Shown here: one piece after another, positions 16,869-24,526 of the stretch
Position numbering within the stretch: position 1 is the stretch's first letter
Layout of the letters: every line of letters starts with the position of its first letter
Assembly (NCBI RefSeq): GCF_004402215.1
Contig: NZ_SOEZ01000023.1
Location: 37,402 to 101,401, forward strand
DNA: 64,000 bases
Direction of reading: 5' to 3'
DNA from: Cryobacterium tagatosivorans
GTDB taxonomy: Bacteria > Actinomycetota > Actinomycetes > Actinomycetales > Microbacteriaceae
The notes under the pieces: generated by a model
Database searches by the model: none
Told to the model about the DNA's origin: nothing
The model's input: the letters and a program-made list of their open reading frames with translations, nothing else
Translations under genes and position numbers: made by a program

Positions 16869-17843
16869 TCACCCATTCGGGGCGGAAGCCGCCTGCTGGG
16901 ACTCCCAGGCGCTCCGCACCATGTCGTCCAGGCTGTGCCGCATGCTCCAGCGCAGGTCCCGGGCGGCGAGTTCGCCGGATGCGACGATGCGGTCGGGGTC
17001 GCCAGGACGGCGCGGTTCGCGGGTGGGCGTGAAGTCGATCCCGGTGACCGCGGCCACGGTGGTCATGATCTCGCCGACCGAGACGCCCTCGCCGCTGCCG
17101 AGGTTGTAGACGGGCTCGATCGGCTCCCCGGCATCCAGCCGGCCGGCCGCCGCCACGTGGGAGATCGCCAGGTCGGACACGTGGATGTAGTCGCGCACGC
17201 AGGTTCCGTCCGGGGTGGCATAGTCGTCACCGAAGATCCGCGGGGTGCGTCCGGCGGCGAGCGCGTCGAAGACAAGGGGGAAGAGATTGTGCGGGCTGGT
17301 GTCGCGCAGGTCAGTCGCACCGGAGCCGACGACATTGAAATAGCGCAGGGACGTGTGCCGGAGCCCGGCCGCCACTCCCTGGTCGCGGAGCAGCCATTCG
17401 CCGATGAGTTTCGACTCCCCGTAGGGCGACTCCGGGTTCTTGGGTGTCGCCTCGGTGACGAGATCGGTGTGCGGGGTGCCGTAAACCGCGGCGCTCGAGG
17501 AGAAGACGATCCGGTTCACCCCGGCCTCTTCCATCACCCCGAGGAGGGTGGCCGTCGCGGTGACGTTCTGCTCGTAGGTGTGCAGCGGGCGCCGGACGGA
17601 CACGCCGGCGTACTTGTAGCCGGCCACGTGCACGACGCCGCCCAGGTCGTGCTCGGCGAAGGTCCGGCGCAGCAGCCCGGCGTCGAGGATGCTGCCGCGA
17701 ACGAAGGGCACTCCGTCCGGAACGAACTCGGCGTGGCCGCTGGAGAGGTCGTCGATCACGACGACGTCGATGCCCTCCGCCAGGAAGGCCCGAACAACAT
17801 GGGCGCCGATATATCCGGCTCCCCCGGTGACTAACCAAGCCAT
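16869..17843 (-). CDS. galE: UDP-glucose 4-epimerase, first copy
   Basis: Extended SDR epimerase, 324 aa, interconverting UDP-glucose and UDP-galactose. The Rossmann motif is GGAGYIGAH at the N-terminus, the catalytic triad has Ser in FSSSAAVYG and Tyr/Lys in YGESK, and the GalE-typical segments SLRYFNVVGS and CVRDYIHVSDLA are present. I chose ATG 17843 because MAWLVTGGAGYIG places the nucleotide motif at the usual distance; the extension to 17870 adds nine residues. A second galE lies at 43677-44681. UDP-galactose made here can feed the galactofuranose branch (glf at 26466). Confidence 0.92.
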   Translation of the reverse strand: MAWLVTGGAGYIGAHVVRAFLAEGIDVVVIDDLSSGHAEFVPDGVPFVRGSILDAGLLRRTFAEHDLGGVVHVAGYKYAGVSVRRPLHTYEQNVTATATLLGVMEEAGVNRIVFSSSAAVYGTPHTDLVTEATPKNPESPYGESKLIGEWLLRDQGVAAGLRHTSLRYFNVVGSGATDLRDTSPHNLFPLVFDALAAGRTPRIFGDDYATPDGTCVRDYIHVSDLAISHVAAAGRLDAGEPIEPVYNLGSGEGVSVGEIMTTVAAVTGIDFTPTREPRRPGDPDRIVASGELAARDLRWSMRHSLDDMVRSAWESQQAASAPNG

Positions 17844-17900
17844 GTGTGCCCTCACTGCTCCGGCCGGCAACCGAACGCTGCCGCTTCGAACAGCCTAACG

Positions 17901-18038
17901 TCAGGGCGTCAGGTGCTTCCGGCCTCGGTTGCGGTCACGGATTTCGGGGCGGCCGTAGCCGTCGCCGTCGAGCCCGAAGGCGGTGGCCAGCACGCCCCAG
18001 AGGGCGAGCGCGCCGAGGATCAGCAGGAAGATGGTCAT
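17901..18038 (-). CDS. 45-aa putative membrane peptide
   Basis: Reading the minus strand from an ATG at 18038 to a TGA at 17901 gives 45 residues. They start MTIFLLILGALALWGVLATAF, a single hydrophobic helix of about 20 residues, followed by a charged tail (LDGDGYGRPEIRDRNRGRKH). This one-helix-plus-basic-tail layout is typical of small actinobacterial membrane proteins, and codon use is high-GC. It is divergent from the GlxA-type regulator at 18131 and lies upstream of galE on the same strand. Function unknown; support is composition and layout only. Confidence 0.6.
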   Translation of the reverse strand: MTIFLLILGALALWGVLATAFGLDGDGYGRPEIRDRNRGRKHLTP

Positions 18039-18065
18039 GGCAGAAAATCTATGCATTGCGACTTA

Positions 18066-18089
18066 CTGCCGCGAGTGGCAGAATCGCCA
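18066..18089. promoter_or_regulatory. Overlapping palindromes upstream of the GlxA-type regulator
   Basis: CTGCC (18066-18070) pairs with GGCAG (18077-18081), and TGGC (18076-18079) pairs with GCCA (18086-18089), so two dyads with 6-nt spacers overlap. They lie in the divergent gap between the 45-aa peptide (start 18038) and the regulator (start 18131). An operator for auto- or divergent regulation is plausible but unproven. Confidence 0.3.
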
Positions 18090-18130
18090 GCAATCGACAC
18101 ATTCCCGCCAATTCGGCCAAGGAGCCCGTC

Positions 18131-19087
18131 ATGCTCAGCAAAATCGTCTGCGTCACCCTGCCCGGAATGTCCCCGTTCGAGTTCGGGGTCATCTGCGAGG
18201 TCTTCGGCATCGACCGGAGCGAGCACGGCGGCCCGGTCTTCGACTTCCACGTCACCGCCGCGGAACCCGGTCCGATCCGCACCAAGCTCGGCTTCGACAT
18301 CCTCGTGCACGAGGACCTCGCCGCCGCCGCCGACGCCGACCTGATCGCGATCCCCGCCTACGAGGCGGGCGCCCGGATCCACCCGGAGATCCTGCGGGTC
18401 GTGCGCGACGCGGAGGCGCGAGGCGCCTGGGTGCTCAGCGTCTGCAGCGGGGCGTTCGTGCTCGGCGAGGCGGGCATCCTGAACGGGCGCCGCAGCACGA
18501 CGCACTGGATGTATGCGGAGGACCTCGCCCGGGCCTACCCGGAGACCGACGTCGACCCCGACGTGTTGTTCGTCGAGGACTGCCGGGTCGTCACCGGGGC
18601 CGGAACCGCGGCCGGGATCGACGCCGCGCTGCACATCGTGCGCAAGGAGCTCGGCGCGGCCGCGGCGAACATCATCGCCCGGCGGATGGTCGTCCCTCCC
18701 CAGCGCGACGGCGGGCAGTCCCAGTTCATCCAGTCGCCGGTGGCGGAGAGCCGCAGTGACTCCTTCGCCGTCGTCACCGAATGGATGATGCTAAACCTCG
18801 ACCGGGAGCTCACGGTCGACCAGCTCGCCCGCAAGGCGCTGATGTCGCCCCGCACCTTCGCCCGCCGGTTCCGCGCCGACCTCGGGACGACGCCGACAGC
18901 GTGGCTCAACCGCCAACGGCTGCTCCGGGCGCAGCAGCTGCTCGAGGAGACCGACCGGAGCCTGGAGGCCATCGCCGGCGACACCGGCTTCGGCGGGGCC
19001 GCTGTGATGCGCCACCACTTCCTCAAGGTGCTGCAGACCACGCCGACGGCCTACCGCCGGGCCTTCGGCAGCCGCCGCGCGGGCTGA
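18131..19087 (+). CDS. GlxA-family transcriptional regulator (DJ-1/PfpI + AraC)
   Basis: A 318-aa two-domain regulator. Residues 1 to about 190 form a DJ-1/PfpI-like class I amidotransferase fold, with the nucleophile-elbow Cys in LSVCSGAFVLGEAG (about residue 103). Residues 215-318 hold an AraC-type double helix-turn-helix (LTVDQLARKALMSPRTFARR and AIAGDTGFGGAAVMRHHF). The ATG at 18131 has AAGGAG 7 nt upstream. The open frame continues upstream to 17846, but that part is Arg-rich shadow. The target is unknown; the nearest candidate is the divergent 45-aa peptide gene. Confidence 0.9.
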   Translation: MLSKIVCVTLPGMSPFEFGVICEVFGIDRSEHGGPVFDFHVTAAEPGPIRTKLGFDILVHEDLAAAADADLIAIPAYEAGARIHPEILRVVRDAEARGAWVLSVCSGAFVLGEAGILNGRRSTTHWMYAEDLARAYPETDVDPDVLFVEDCRVVTGAGTAAGIDAALHIVRKELGAAAANIIARRMVVPPQRDGGQSQFIQSPVAESRSDSFAVVTEWMMLNLDRELTVDQLARKALMSPRTFARRFRADLGTTPTAWLNRQRLLRAQQLLEETDRSLEAIAGDTGFGGAAVMRHHFLKVLQTTPTAYRRAFGSRRAG

Positions 19088-19138
19088 GCGCGTCGTGCGC
19101 TCCAGGCCCGTGCCGGGAACTGAATTGCGGGACAACGC

Positions 19139-19168
19139 ACCTTCGTTCGGCCGGGGAAGGTACTTTTT
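19139..19168 (+). terminator. Intrinsic terminator after the GlxA-type regulator
   Basis: ACCTTC (19139-19144) pairs with GAAGGT (19156-19161) across an 11-nt GC-rich loop, followed after 2 nt by five T residues (19164-19168). It lies 52 nt after the regulator stop and before the convergent manA stop. Confidence 0.55.
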
Positions 19169-19212
19169 CCGCATCTCAGCGGCGGCTGTCGAGGGAGGCG
19201 CCTGGCGAGGGG

Positions 19213-20493
19213 CTAGGGCGTGTTCGTGGTGGCGAGGAAGACCTCGCCGGCGCCGGCGAAGGTGACGGCGCCCTCGTCGGGGGTGATGTAGACCGCCTCG
19301 CCGCGCTTGACGCTCGCGGATGACGCGGTGCCGGCCACGAGGAACCCGCCCGCCGTGCAGATGGCGATCGCCGGCCCCGTCAGCGTGACCTGCCGCATGG
19401 GCACCTCGCCGGTGCCGGCGGCATCCGCGTCGATCCGGACGAGCCGGAAGTCGGGCACGTCGGGACGGTACACCGACACCCCGGGCGCGTCGGGCGACGC
19501 GGGCAGGTACGGCACCGGCAGCGGGGTGAAGTCGAGCACGTCGAGCAGCTCGTCGATGTCGATGTGCTTGGGCGTGAGCCCGCCGCGCAGCACGTTGTCC
19601 GAGGCGGCCATCACCTCGACCCCGAGCCCGGAGAGGTAGGCGTGGATGTTGCCCGACGGCAGGTAGAGCACCTCGCCGCGCCGGAGGGACACGTGGTTGA
19701 GCAGCAGGGAGAGCACGATGCCCGGGTCGCCCGGGTAGGTTTCGGCCAGGTCCCGGACGCAGGCCAGCTCCGCCGCGAAGCCGACGTCGGCGCCGCCCTC
19801 GGCCAGGTAGGCGGCATGCCGGGCGAGCTCGACCACGCGCTCGACGAGCCAGGCGACCTCCCCGGTGTCGCCGCCGTGTCCGTCGCGCAGCAGCCAGTCG
19901 ACGACGTCGTGGAGCGCGTCGGGCCCGAGCAGCCGGGTCTCGAGCGCGTCCAGGGCCCCGGCCTGCGGCTCGTCGCTCGCGGCGTCCAGGGCGCGCAGCT
20001 CGGCCAGGATCCGTCGGATCTCGCCGAGCTCGCGGAAGCCGCAGAGCGCCTCGAAGGTCTCACTGAGCGCGTAGATGAGTTCGGGCTTGTGGAACGGGTC
20101 GCGGTAGTTCCGGTCGGCCGCATCGACCGGGATGCCGGCCTCGTTCTCCAGCGCGAACCCGGCACGGGCTCGCTCCGGCGAGGGGTGCGCCTGCAGCGAC
20201 AGCGGGCCGCCGGCCGCCAGGATCTTCAGCAGGAACGGCAGCCGGGGAGGCGTGGAGCTCCCCGCGATCTCGGCGCCGAGCGCGGTCTCCGGTGCCGCGG
20301 CGATCCACTCGGCAAGGTCCGCGGCTCCGCCGGTGAGGCTCGGATCGACGATCTTCGACGGCGATCCGGCGTGCGCGCCCAGCCACAGCTCGGCCTCGGG
20401 CTTTCCCGATGGCTCGTTCCCGAGCAGGGTCGCAATGGCGGTCGGGGAACCCCATGCGTAATCCCGCGGTGTGTTGCTTATGCCCACAAACAT
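19213..20493 (-). CDS. manA: Mannose-6-phosphate isomerase, class I
   Basis: Type I phosphomannose isomerase, 426 aa, interconverting fructose-6-P and mannose-6-P for GDP-mannose synthesis. Zinc ligands and active-site segments are visible: GPLSLQAHPSPERA (Gln, His), NYRDPFHKPELIYAL (Glu) and YLPSGNIHAYLSGLGVEVMA (His). These are followed by the conserved DNVLRGGLTPKHID. I chose ATG 20493 (MFVGISNTPRDYAWGS), with AGGAGCC 4 nt upstream; the longer frame to 20574 adds an Arg-rich stretch. Divergent from the O-antigen-ligase-like gene; pairs metabolically with manB at 9617. Confidence 0.95.
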   Translation of the reverse strand: MFVGISNTPRDYAWGSPTAIATLLGNEPSGKPEAELWLGAHAGSPSKIVDPSLTGGAADLAEWIAAAPETALGAEIAGSSTPPRLPFLLKILAAGGPLSLQAHPSPERARAGFALENEAGIPVDAADRNYRDPFHKPELIYALSETFEALCGFRELGEIRRILAELRALDAASDEPQAGALDALETRLLGPDALHDVVDWLLRDGHGGDTGEVAWLVERVVELARHAAYLAEGGADVGFAAELACVRDLAETYPGDPGIVLSLLLNHVSLRRGEVLYLPSGNIHAYLSGLGVEVMAASDNVLRGGLTPKHIDIDELLDVLDFTPLPVPYLPASPDAPGVSVYRPDVPDFRLVRIDADAAGTGEVPMRQVTLTGPAIAICTAGGFLVAGTASSASVKRGEAVYITPDEGAVTFAGAGEVFLATTNTP

Positions 20494-20587
20494 GGCTGGC
20501 TCCTGCCTCGCTCCGTGGGACCAAACTACCAATGGCGCCTCGGTGCGGCCGCATTCGCCCGGGCGCCGCGCCACTACCCTTGGTCAT

Positions 20588-21892
20588 ATGCCCGCCGTCC
20601 GCAGCCGTCTCGTCGTCCGCGCCTTCGCGACGCTCCTGCTGTTCACGCTGCTCGCCGGCCAGTTCTGGCGCAACCTCGGCGACTGGTGGGGGTGGGGCGC
20701 GATCGCGTTGGTGCTCGTCGTCGGCTGCGTCGTCGGCCTGGCCAGCCTGAAGCCCGACTGGATGTGGCGCAGTTTCCCGAAATCGCTCGTCGCCGTCCTC
20801 GGCCTCGCGACCCTGTCGCTCGCCTGGTCGTTCTACCCGGGGGCGAGCGCGATCGGCCTCACGCTCCAGTGGGCGACGACGCTGACCGCGCTCTTCCTGG
20901 CGCTGACCTTGACCTGGGCCGAACTGCTGCGCACGTTCTCGGTCGCCCTGCGCTGGGTGCTGGGGCTCTCCCTGCTCTTCGAGCTCTGGGTCGGGCTATT
21001 CGTGCGCCACGCGGTGCTCCCCTTCTGGGTCGACTACGGCACGGACAAGGTGCCGCAGGCGTTCTACTGGTCCCGCGGCCTGCTGCTGCAGGGCGGGCCG
21101 ATCGAAGGCATCGTGGCCAGCCGAAACCTGCTCGGCTTCATCGCCCTGCTCGCCGTCATCGTCTGCGCCGTGCAGCTGGCCGCCGGAACCGTGCGGCGCG
21201 GCTGGGGGATCGCCTGGCTGGCCCTCGCCGTGCTGATGCTCGTGCTCACCCGTTCGGCGACCGTCACGCTGGCCGCCGCCGTGGTGGGCCTGACCCTGCT
21301 GTTGGCCCTGTGGGCGCGCCGGGTGGGCGCCGACGGACGCCGGCCGGTGTACCTGACGGCCGGGGCATCCGTCGTCGCCGTCGTGGGGGCGCTGATCGCC
21401 TTCATGCCGCAGCTTCTCGGCCTGTTCGGCAAGAGCTCCGACCTGACCGGCCGGTTCGACATCTGGGCGAGCGTGACCGACCTGGCGGCCCAGCGCCCGG
21501 TGCAGGGCTGGGGCTGGGTGAGCTACTGGGCACCCTGGGTGGAGCCCTTCGACGGGCTCGCCGTGCGCAAGGGAGTCACCTACCTGCAGGCGCACAACGC
21601 GTGGCTGGACGTCTGGCTGCAATTGGGCATCCTCGGCCTCCTCGTGTTCTCCGCACTCGTGCTGTCCACGCTCTGGCGGTCCTGGTTCCTGGCGGTCGAC
21701 CGCCCGCGCCTCGGCCTGGCCGACAACGCCCCGTACACCGCGTCCGCGCTGCTGCCGCTGCTGCTGATGGCCGCGCTGGTGGCGCAGAGCGTGGCCGAAA
21801 GCCGGATGCTCGTCGAATTCGGCTGGGTCCTGCTCTGCGTGCTGGCCTTGATGACGAAACGTCAGCGGGCGTCCATCACGCCGATGCCGTAG
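20588..21892 (+). CDS. O-antigen ligase/polymerase-like (Wzy_C) protein, copy 1
   Basis: A 434-aa membrane protein with about ten to twelve hydrophobic helices and a periplasmic loop of the Wzy_C/WaaL type. Shared family features are SRNLLGFIALLAVIV, GRFDIWASVTDLAAQRPVQG with WGWVSYW, and AHNAWLDVWLQLGILGLL. Such proteins polymerise or ligate lipid-linked glycans outside the membrane. ATG at 20588 (MPAVRSRLVVRAF). The next gene is a clear paralogue (same three motif blocks), 19 nt downstream, followed by a flippase, so the block looks like a polymer-export operon. Confidence 0.85.
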   Translation: MPAVRSRLVVRAFATLLLFTLLAGQFWRNLGDWWGWGAIALVLVVGCVVGLASLKPDWMWRSFPKSLVAVLGLATLSLAWSFYPGASAIGLTLQWATTLTALFLALTLTWAELLRTFSVALRWVLGLSLLFELWVGLFVRHAVLPFWVDYGTDKVPQAFYWSRGLLLQGGPIEGIVASRNLLGFIALLAVIVCAVQLAAGTVRRGWGIAWLALAVLMLVLTRSATVTLAAAVVGLTLLLALWARRVGADGRRPVYLTAGASVVAVVGALIAFMPQLLGLFGKSSDLTGRFDIWASVTDLAAQRPVQGWGWVSYWAPWVEPFDGLAVRKGVTYLQAHNAWLDVWLQLGILGLLVFSALVLSTLWRSWFLAVDRPRLGLADNAPYTASALLPLLLMAALVAQSVAESRMLVEFGWVLLCVLALMTKRQRASITPMP

Positions 21893-21911
21893 GCGATAGC
21901 GTGGAATAGCC

Positions 21912-23213
21912 ATGATCCCCCGCGCGAACAATTCCGACGTTCCGACGGCTCTCGCGCGCATCCTGGCCTCGCCCCGGTTCGCGACCTCGCTCACCCACGT
22001 GGCCCTGGGCGTCGCGTTCTCGATCACGCTGCTGCGCAGCGTGATGGGCTGGCCCGGGCTCGTCGCCGTGCTCGTCGGCCTCGTGGCCCTGGCCGCGTTC
22101 TCGCTCTACGCCCGGCGCGCGAGCATCGAGTGGCACGGTCTGCTGCCGATTTCGATCCTCGTCTTCCTGGCCTGGTGCGCCCTGACGACGGTGTGGAGCG
22201 GGTACACCCTGGTCACCCTCGCCGGGGTCGGCTACCAGCTGGCTTTCGCGTTCCTGGCCGTGTATATCGCCCTGGCCAGGGACACCATCCAGATCGTGCG
22301 CGCCACCGGCGATGTGCTCCGGGTGCTGCTCGGGCTCTCCCTCGCCCTCGAGGTGCTCTCCGGTTTGCTGCTCGACCTTCCGATCACCTTCCTCGGCATC
22401 CAGGGCAACCTGGCCCGGTTCGGTCCGATCCAGGGCATCTTCGGCTCGCGGAACGTGCTCGGCCTGGTCGCGCTCCTCGCGTTCATCACCTTCGCCGTGG
22501 AGCTTCGGTCCCGGTCGCTGCGCCGGGGACCGGCAATCGGTTCGCTCGTGCTGGCCGGGCTCTGCATCCTGCTCGCCGGCTCCCCCGTGATCGTGCTCGT
22601 CGCACTGTTCGTCGGCGTCTCGGCCCTCGCCCTGTACTGGCTGCGCCGCACGCCGGCCGAAGGACGCTGGATGCTCCAGCTCGGCCTCCTGGGCGCGACC
22701 ATCATCGGCCTGATCGGCGCCTGGATCGCGCGCGGCCGGATCATCGAGCTGCTCAACGCGGGCAGTGAATTCGAGGTGCGCTACACCCTGTGGCGCGAAA
22801 TGTGGCGCCTGATCAGCCTGCACCCGCTCGAGGGCTGGGGCTGGGCCGGGTACTGGCCGAACAACGTCACCCCCTACGGCTGGCTCGACTTCGTCACCGG
22901 CCGCGACCAGTCATCCGGGCTGAACGCATTCCTCGACGTGTATTTCCAGGCCGGCCTGGTCGGCTTCCTCGCCTTCGTCGCCCTCGTCGGGCTGGCCTTC
23001 GTGCGGTCCTGGCTGCTCGCCTCGAACAAGCGCACCTTCGTTCATGTCTGGCCGGCGCTGATCCTCGCGGTGCTGCTGGTCATCTCCGCCGCGGAAAGCA
23101 CGATCCTGGTCGAGTTCGGCTGGCTGCTCCTGCTGGTCTGCTCGGTGAAGGCGGCCCAGGGCATGAGCTGGCGGAGCGCCCTGGCGCGGCAGCCGCACCG
23201 GTATGAGGGTTAG
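21912..23213 (+). CDS. O-antigen ligase/polymerase-like protein, copy 2
   Basis: A 433-aa paralogue of the preceding gene, with the same topology and matching blocks: SRNVLGLVALLAFITFAVEL, RYTLWREMWRLISLHPLEGW with GWAGYW, and GLNAFLDVYFQAGLVGFL. The tandem arrangement implies gene duplication; one copy may polymerise and the other ligate, or they may act on different glycans. The last 11 nt overlap the following flippase gene. Confidence 0.85.
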   Translation: MIPRANNSDVPTALARILASPRFATSLTHVALGVAFSITLLRSVMGWPGLVAVLVGLVALAAFSLYARRASIEWHGLLPISILVFLAWCALTTVWSGYTLVTLAGVGYQLAFAFLAVYIALARDTIQIVRATGDVLRVLLGLSLALEVLSGLLLDLPITFLGIQGNLARFGPIQGIFGSRNVLGLVALLAFITFAVELRSRSLRRGPAIGSLVLAGLCILLAGSPVIVLVALFVGVSALALYWLRRTPAEGRWMLQLGLLGATIIGLIGAWIARGRIIELLNAGSEFEVRYTLWREMWRLISLHPLEGWGWAGYWPNNVTPYGWLDFVTGRDQSSGLNAFLDVYFQAGLVGFLAFVALVGLAFVRSWLLASNKRTFVHVWPALILAVLLVISAAESTILVEFGWLLLLVCSVKAAQGMSWRSALARQPHRYEG

Positions 23214-24477
23214 CGTGAATCGTCGGCTGCTGAGGTTCACCGGCGGCTACGGCCTGTCCGTCGTGATCAGCGGGGTGATCAGCATCGCCGTCATCCCGGC
23301 CGTGATCATCTTCGCCGGGACGGAAGCCTGGGCGACGATCGCCGTCGCGCAGGCCGTCGCCGGTTTCGCCTTCGTCGTCGCCGTGTTCGGCTGGGGCGTC
23401 ACCGGCCCGACGACGGTCGCCGTGATGGACGACCGGGAACGGGGGCGCTTCTACCTCGACTCCCTGCTCAGCCGGCTGTGGCTCTGCGTGCCGATCCTGC
23501 CGGTGGCCGTCATCATCGCCATCCCGGTCTCCCGCGGCGACCCGGCGCTGGCGGCCGTGACCGTCCTGACCGGCGTGCTCGCGGCCCTGGGCGGCGGCTG
23601 GTTCTACGTCGGGGAGTCCAGCCCGATTCGCTTCCTGCTCCTCGACTCCCTCCCCCGCAACGTGGGCACCGTCATCGGCGCCCTGGCCCTGATGGCGACC
23701 GGGGACGCGCTGTGGTTCGCCCTGCTACAGGGTGTCGGTGTCGTGGCCGCGACCGTGCTCACGACCTGGGACATCCTGCGCCGCTACCCCGGCTGGACGC
23801 TGTCCCTGTCGCCCCGGCCCGCGTTCGGCAACCTCCGCGGCCACTCGGCATCCGTGACGATGTCGGTCACCTCGTCGCTCTACGTGAACGTCCCGGTCAT
23901 CCTCGTCGGGATCTTCATCCCGCAGGCGACGGCGAGCTACGCCCTCGCCGAGCGGATCGTGCGCCTCGCGCTGTACTCGACCCGGCCCATCGTGCAGGTG
24001 GCCCAGGGCTACGTGCCGTCCAGGGACATGGACATCCAGGTCTTCCGGGCCCGGCGGGTCGCCTGGGTCTCGCTGCTGCTCGGCGGGGTCGGCGCGCTCG
24101 GCTACGCGCTGCTCGGCCCCTGGGCCGGCTCGATCCTGTCGGGCGGGACCCTGAGCATCCCGTTGCCGCTCGCGGTGGCGATGGGGATCAACCTGGGCGC
24201 CCTGCTGGCCTCCCAGCTGACCGGCTTCGCCTGCATGAACGCGTTCGGGCTGACCAAGGCGCTCGCCGTCAGCACGATCGTCGGCGCGGTCGTGGGAAGC
24301 GCCCTGATGATCCCGCTGACGCTTTTGTTCGGGGTCTCCGGGCTCGCGTTCGGGCTCGCCGCCGCGGAGGTGAGCGTCCTGGCGGTGCAACTCATCGTGC
24401 TGCGCCCGTTCCTGCGGGTCCCGCGGCTGCCGCGCACCGAAGCGGTGCCCGGAGGGCTGCCCGACGCCGGACGGTAG
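23203..24477 (+). CDS. Polysaccharide flippase-like membrane protein (Wzx/MATE-type)
   Basis: A 424-aa protein with about twelve hydrophobic helices spread along its length, resembling Wzx-type lipid-linked oligosaccharide flippases of the MOP superfamily. It has no enzyme motif. Helical segments include YGLSVVISGVISIAVIPAVI near the start and ISVLAVQLIVLRPF-like hydrophobic sequence near the end. The ATG at 23203 overlaps the upstream stop by 11 nt; a GTG at 23215 is an alternative. Position between two Wzy-like genes and a GlfT2-like transferase supports a role in exporting the surface glycan. Confidence 0.8.
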   Translation: MRVSVNRRLLRFTGGYGLSVVISGVISIAVIPAVIIFAGTEAWATIAVAQAVAGFAFVVAVFGWGVTGPTTVAVMDDRERGRFYLDSLLSRLWLCVPILPVAVIIAIPVSRGDPALAAVTVLTGVLAALGGGWFYVGESSPIRFLLLDSLPRNVGTVIGALALMATGDALWFALLQGVGVVAATVLTTWDILRRYPGWTLSLSPRPAFGNLRGHSASVTMSVTSSLYVNVPVILVGIFIPQATASYALAERIVRLALYSTRPIVQVAQGYVPSRDMDIQVFRARRVAWVSLLLGGVGALGYALLGPWAGSILSGGTLSIPLPLAVAMGINLGALLASQLTGFACMNAFGLTKALAVSTIVGAVVGSALMIPLTLLFGVSGLAFGLAAAEVSVLAVQLIVLRPFLRVPRLPRTEAVPGGLPDAGR

Positions 24478-24526
24478 GCTCGTAGTCGGACGCGACGTCC
24501 GGCGCAGCTGAACGGAGTACGAACGA

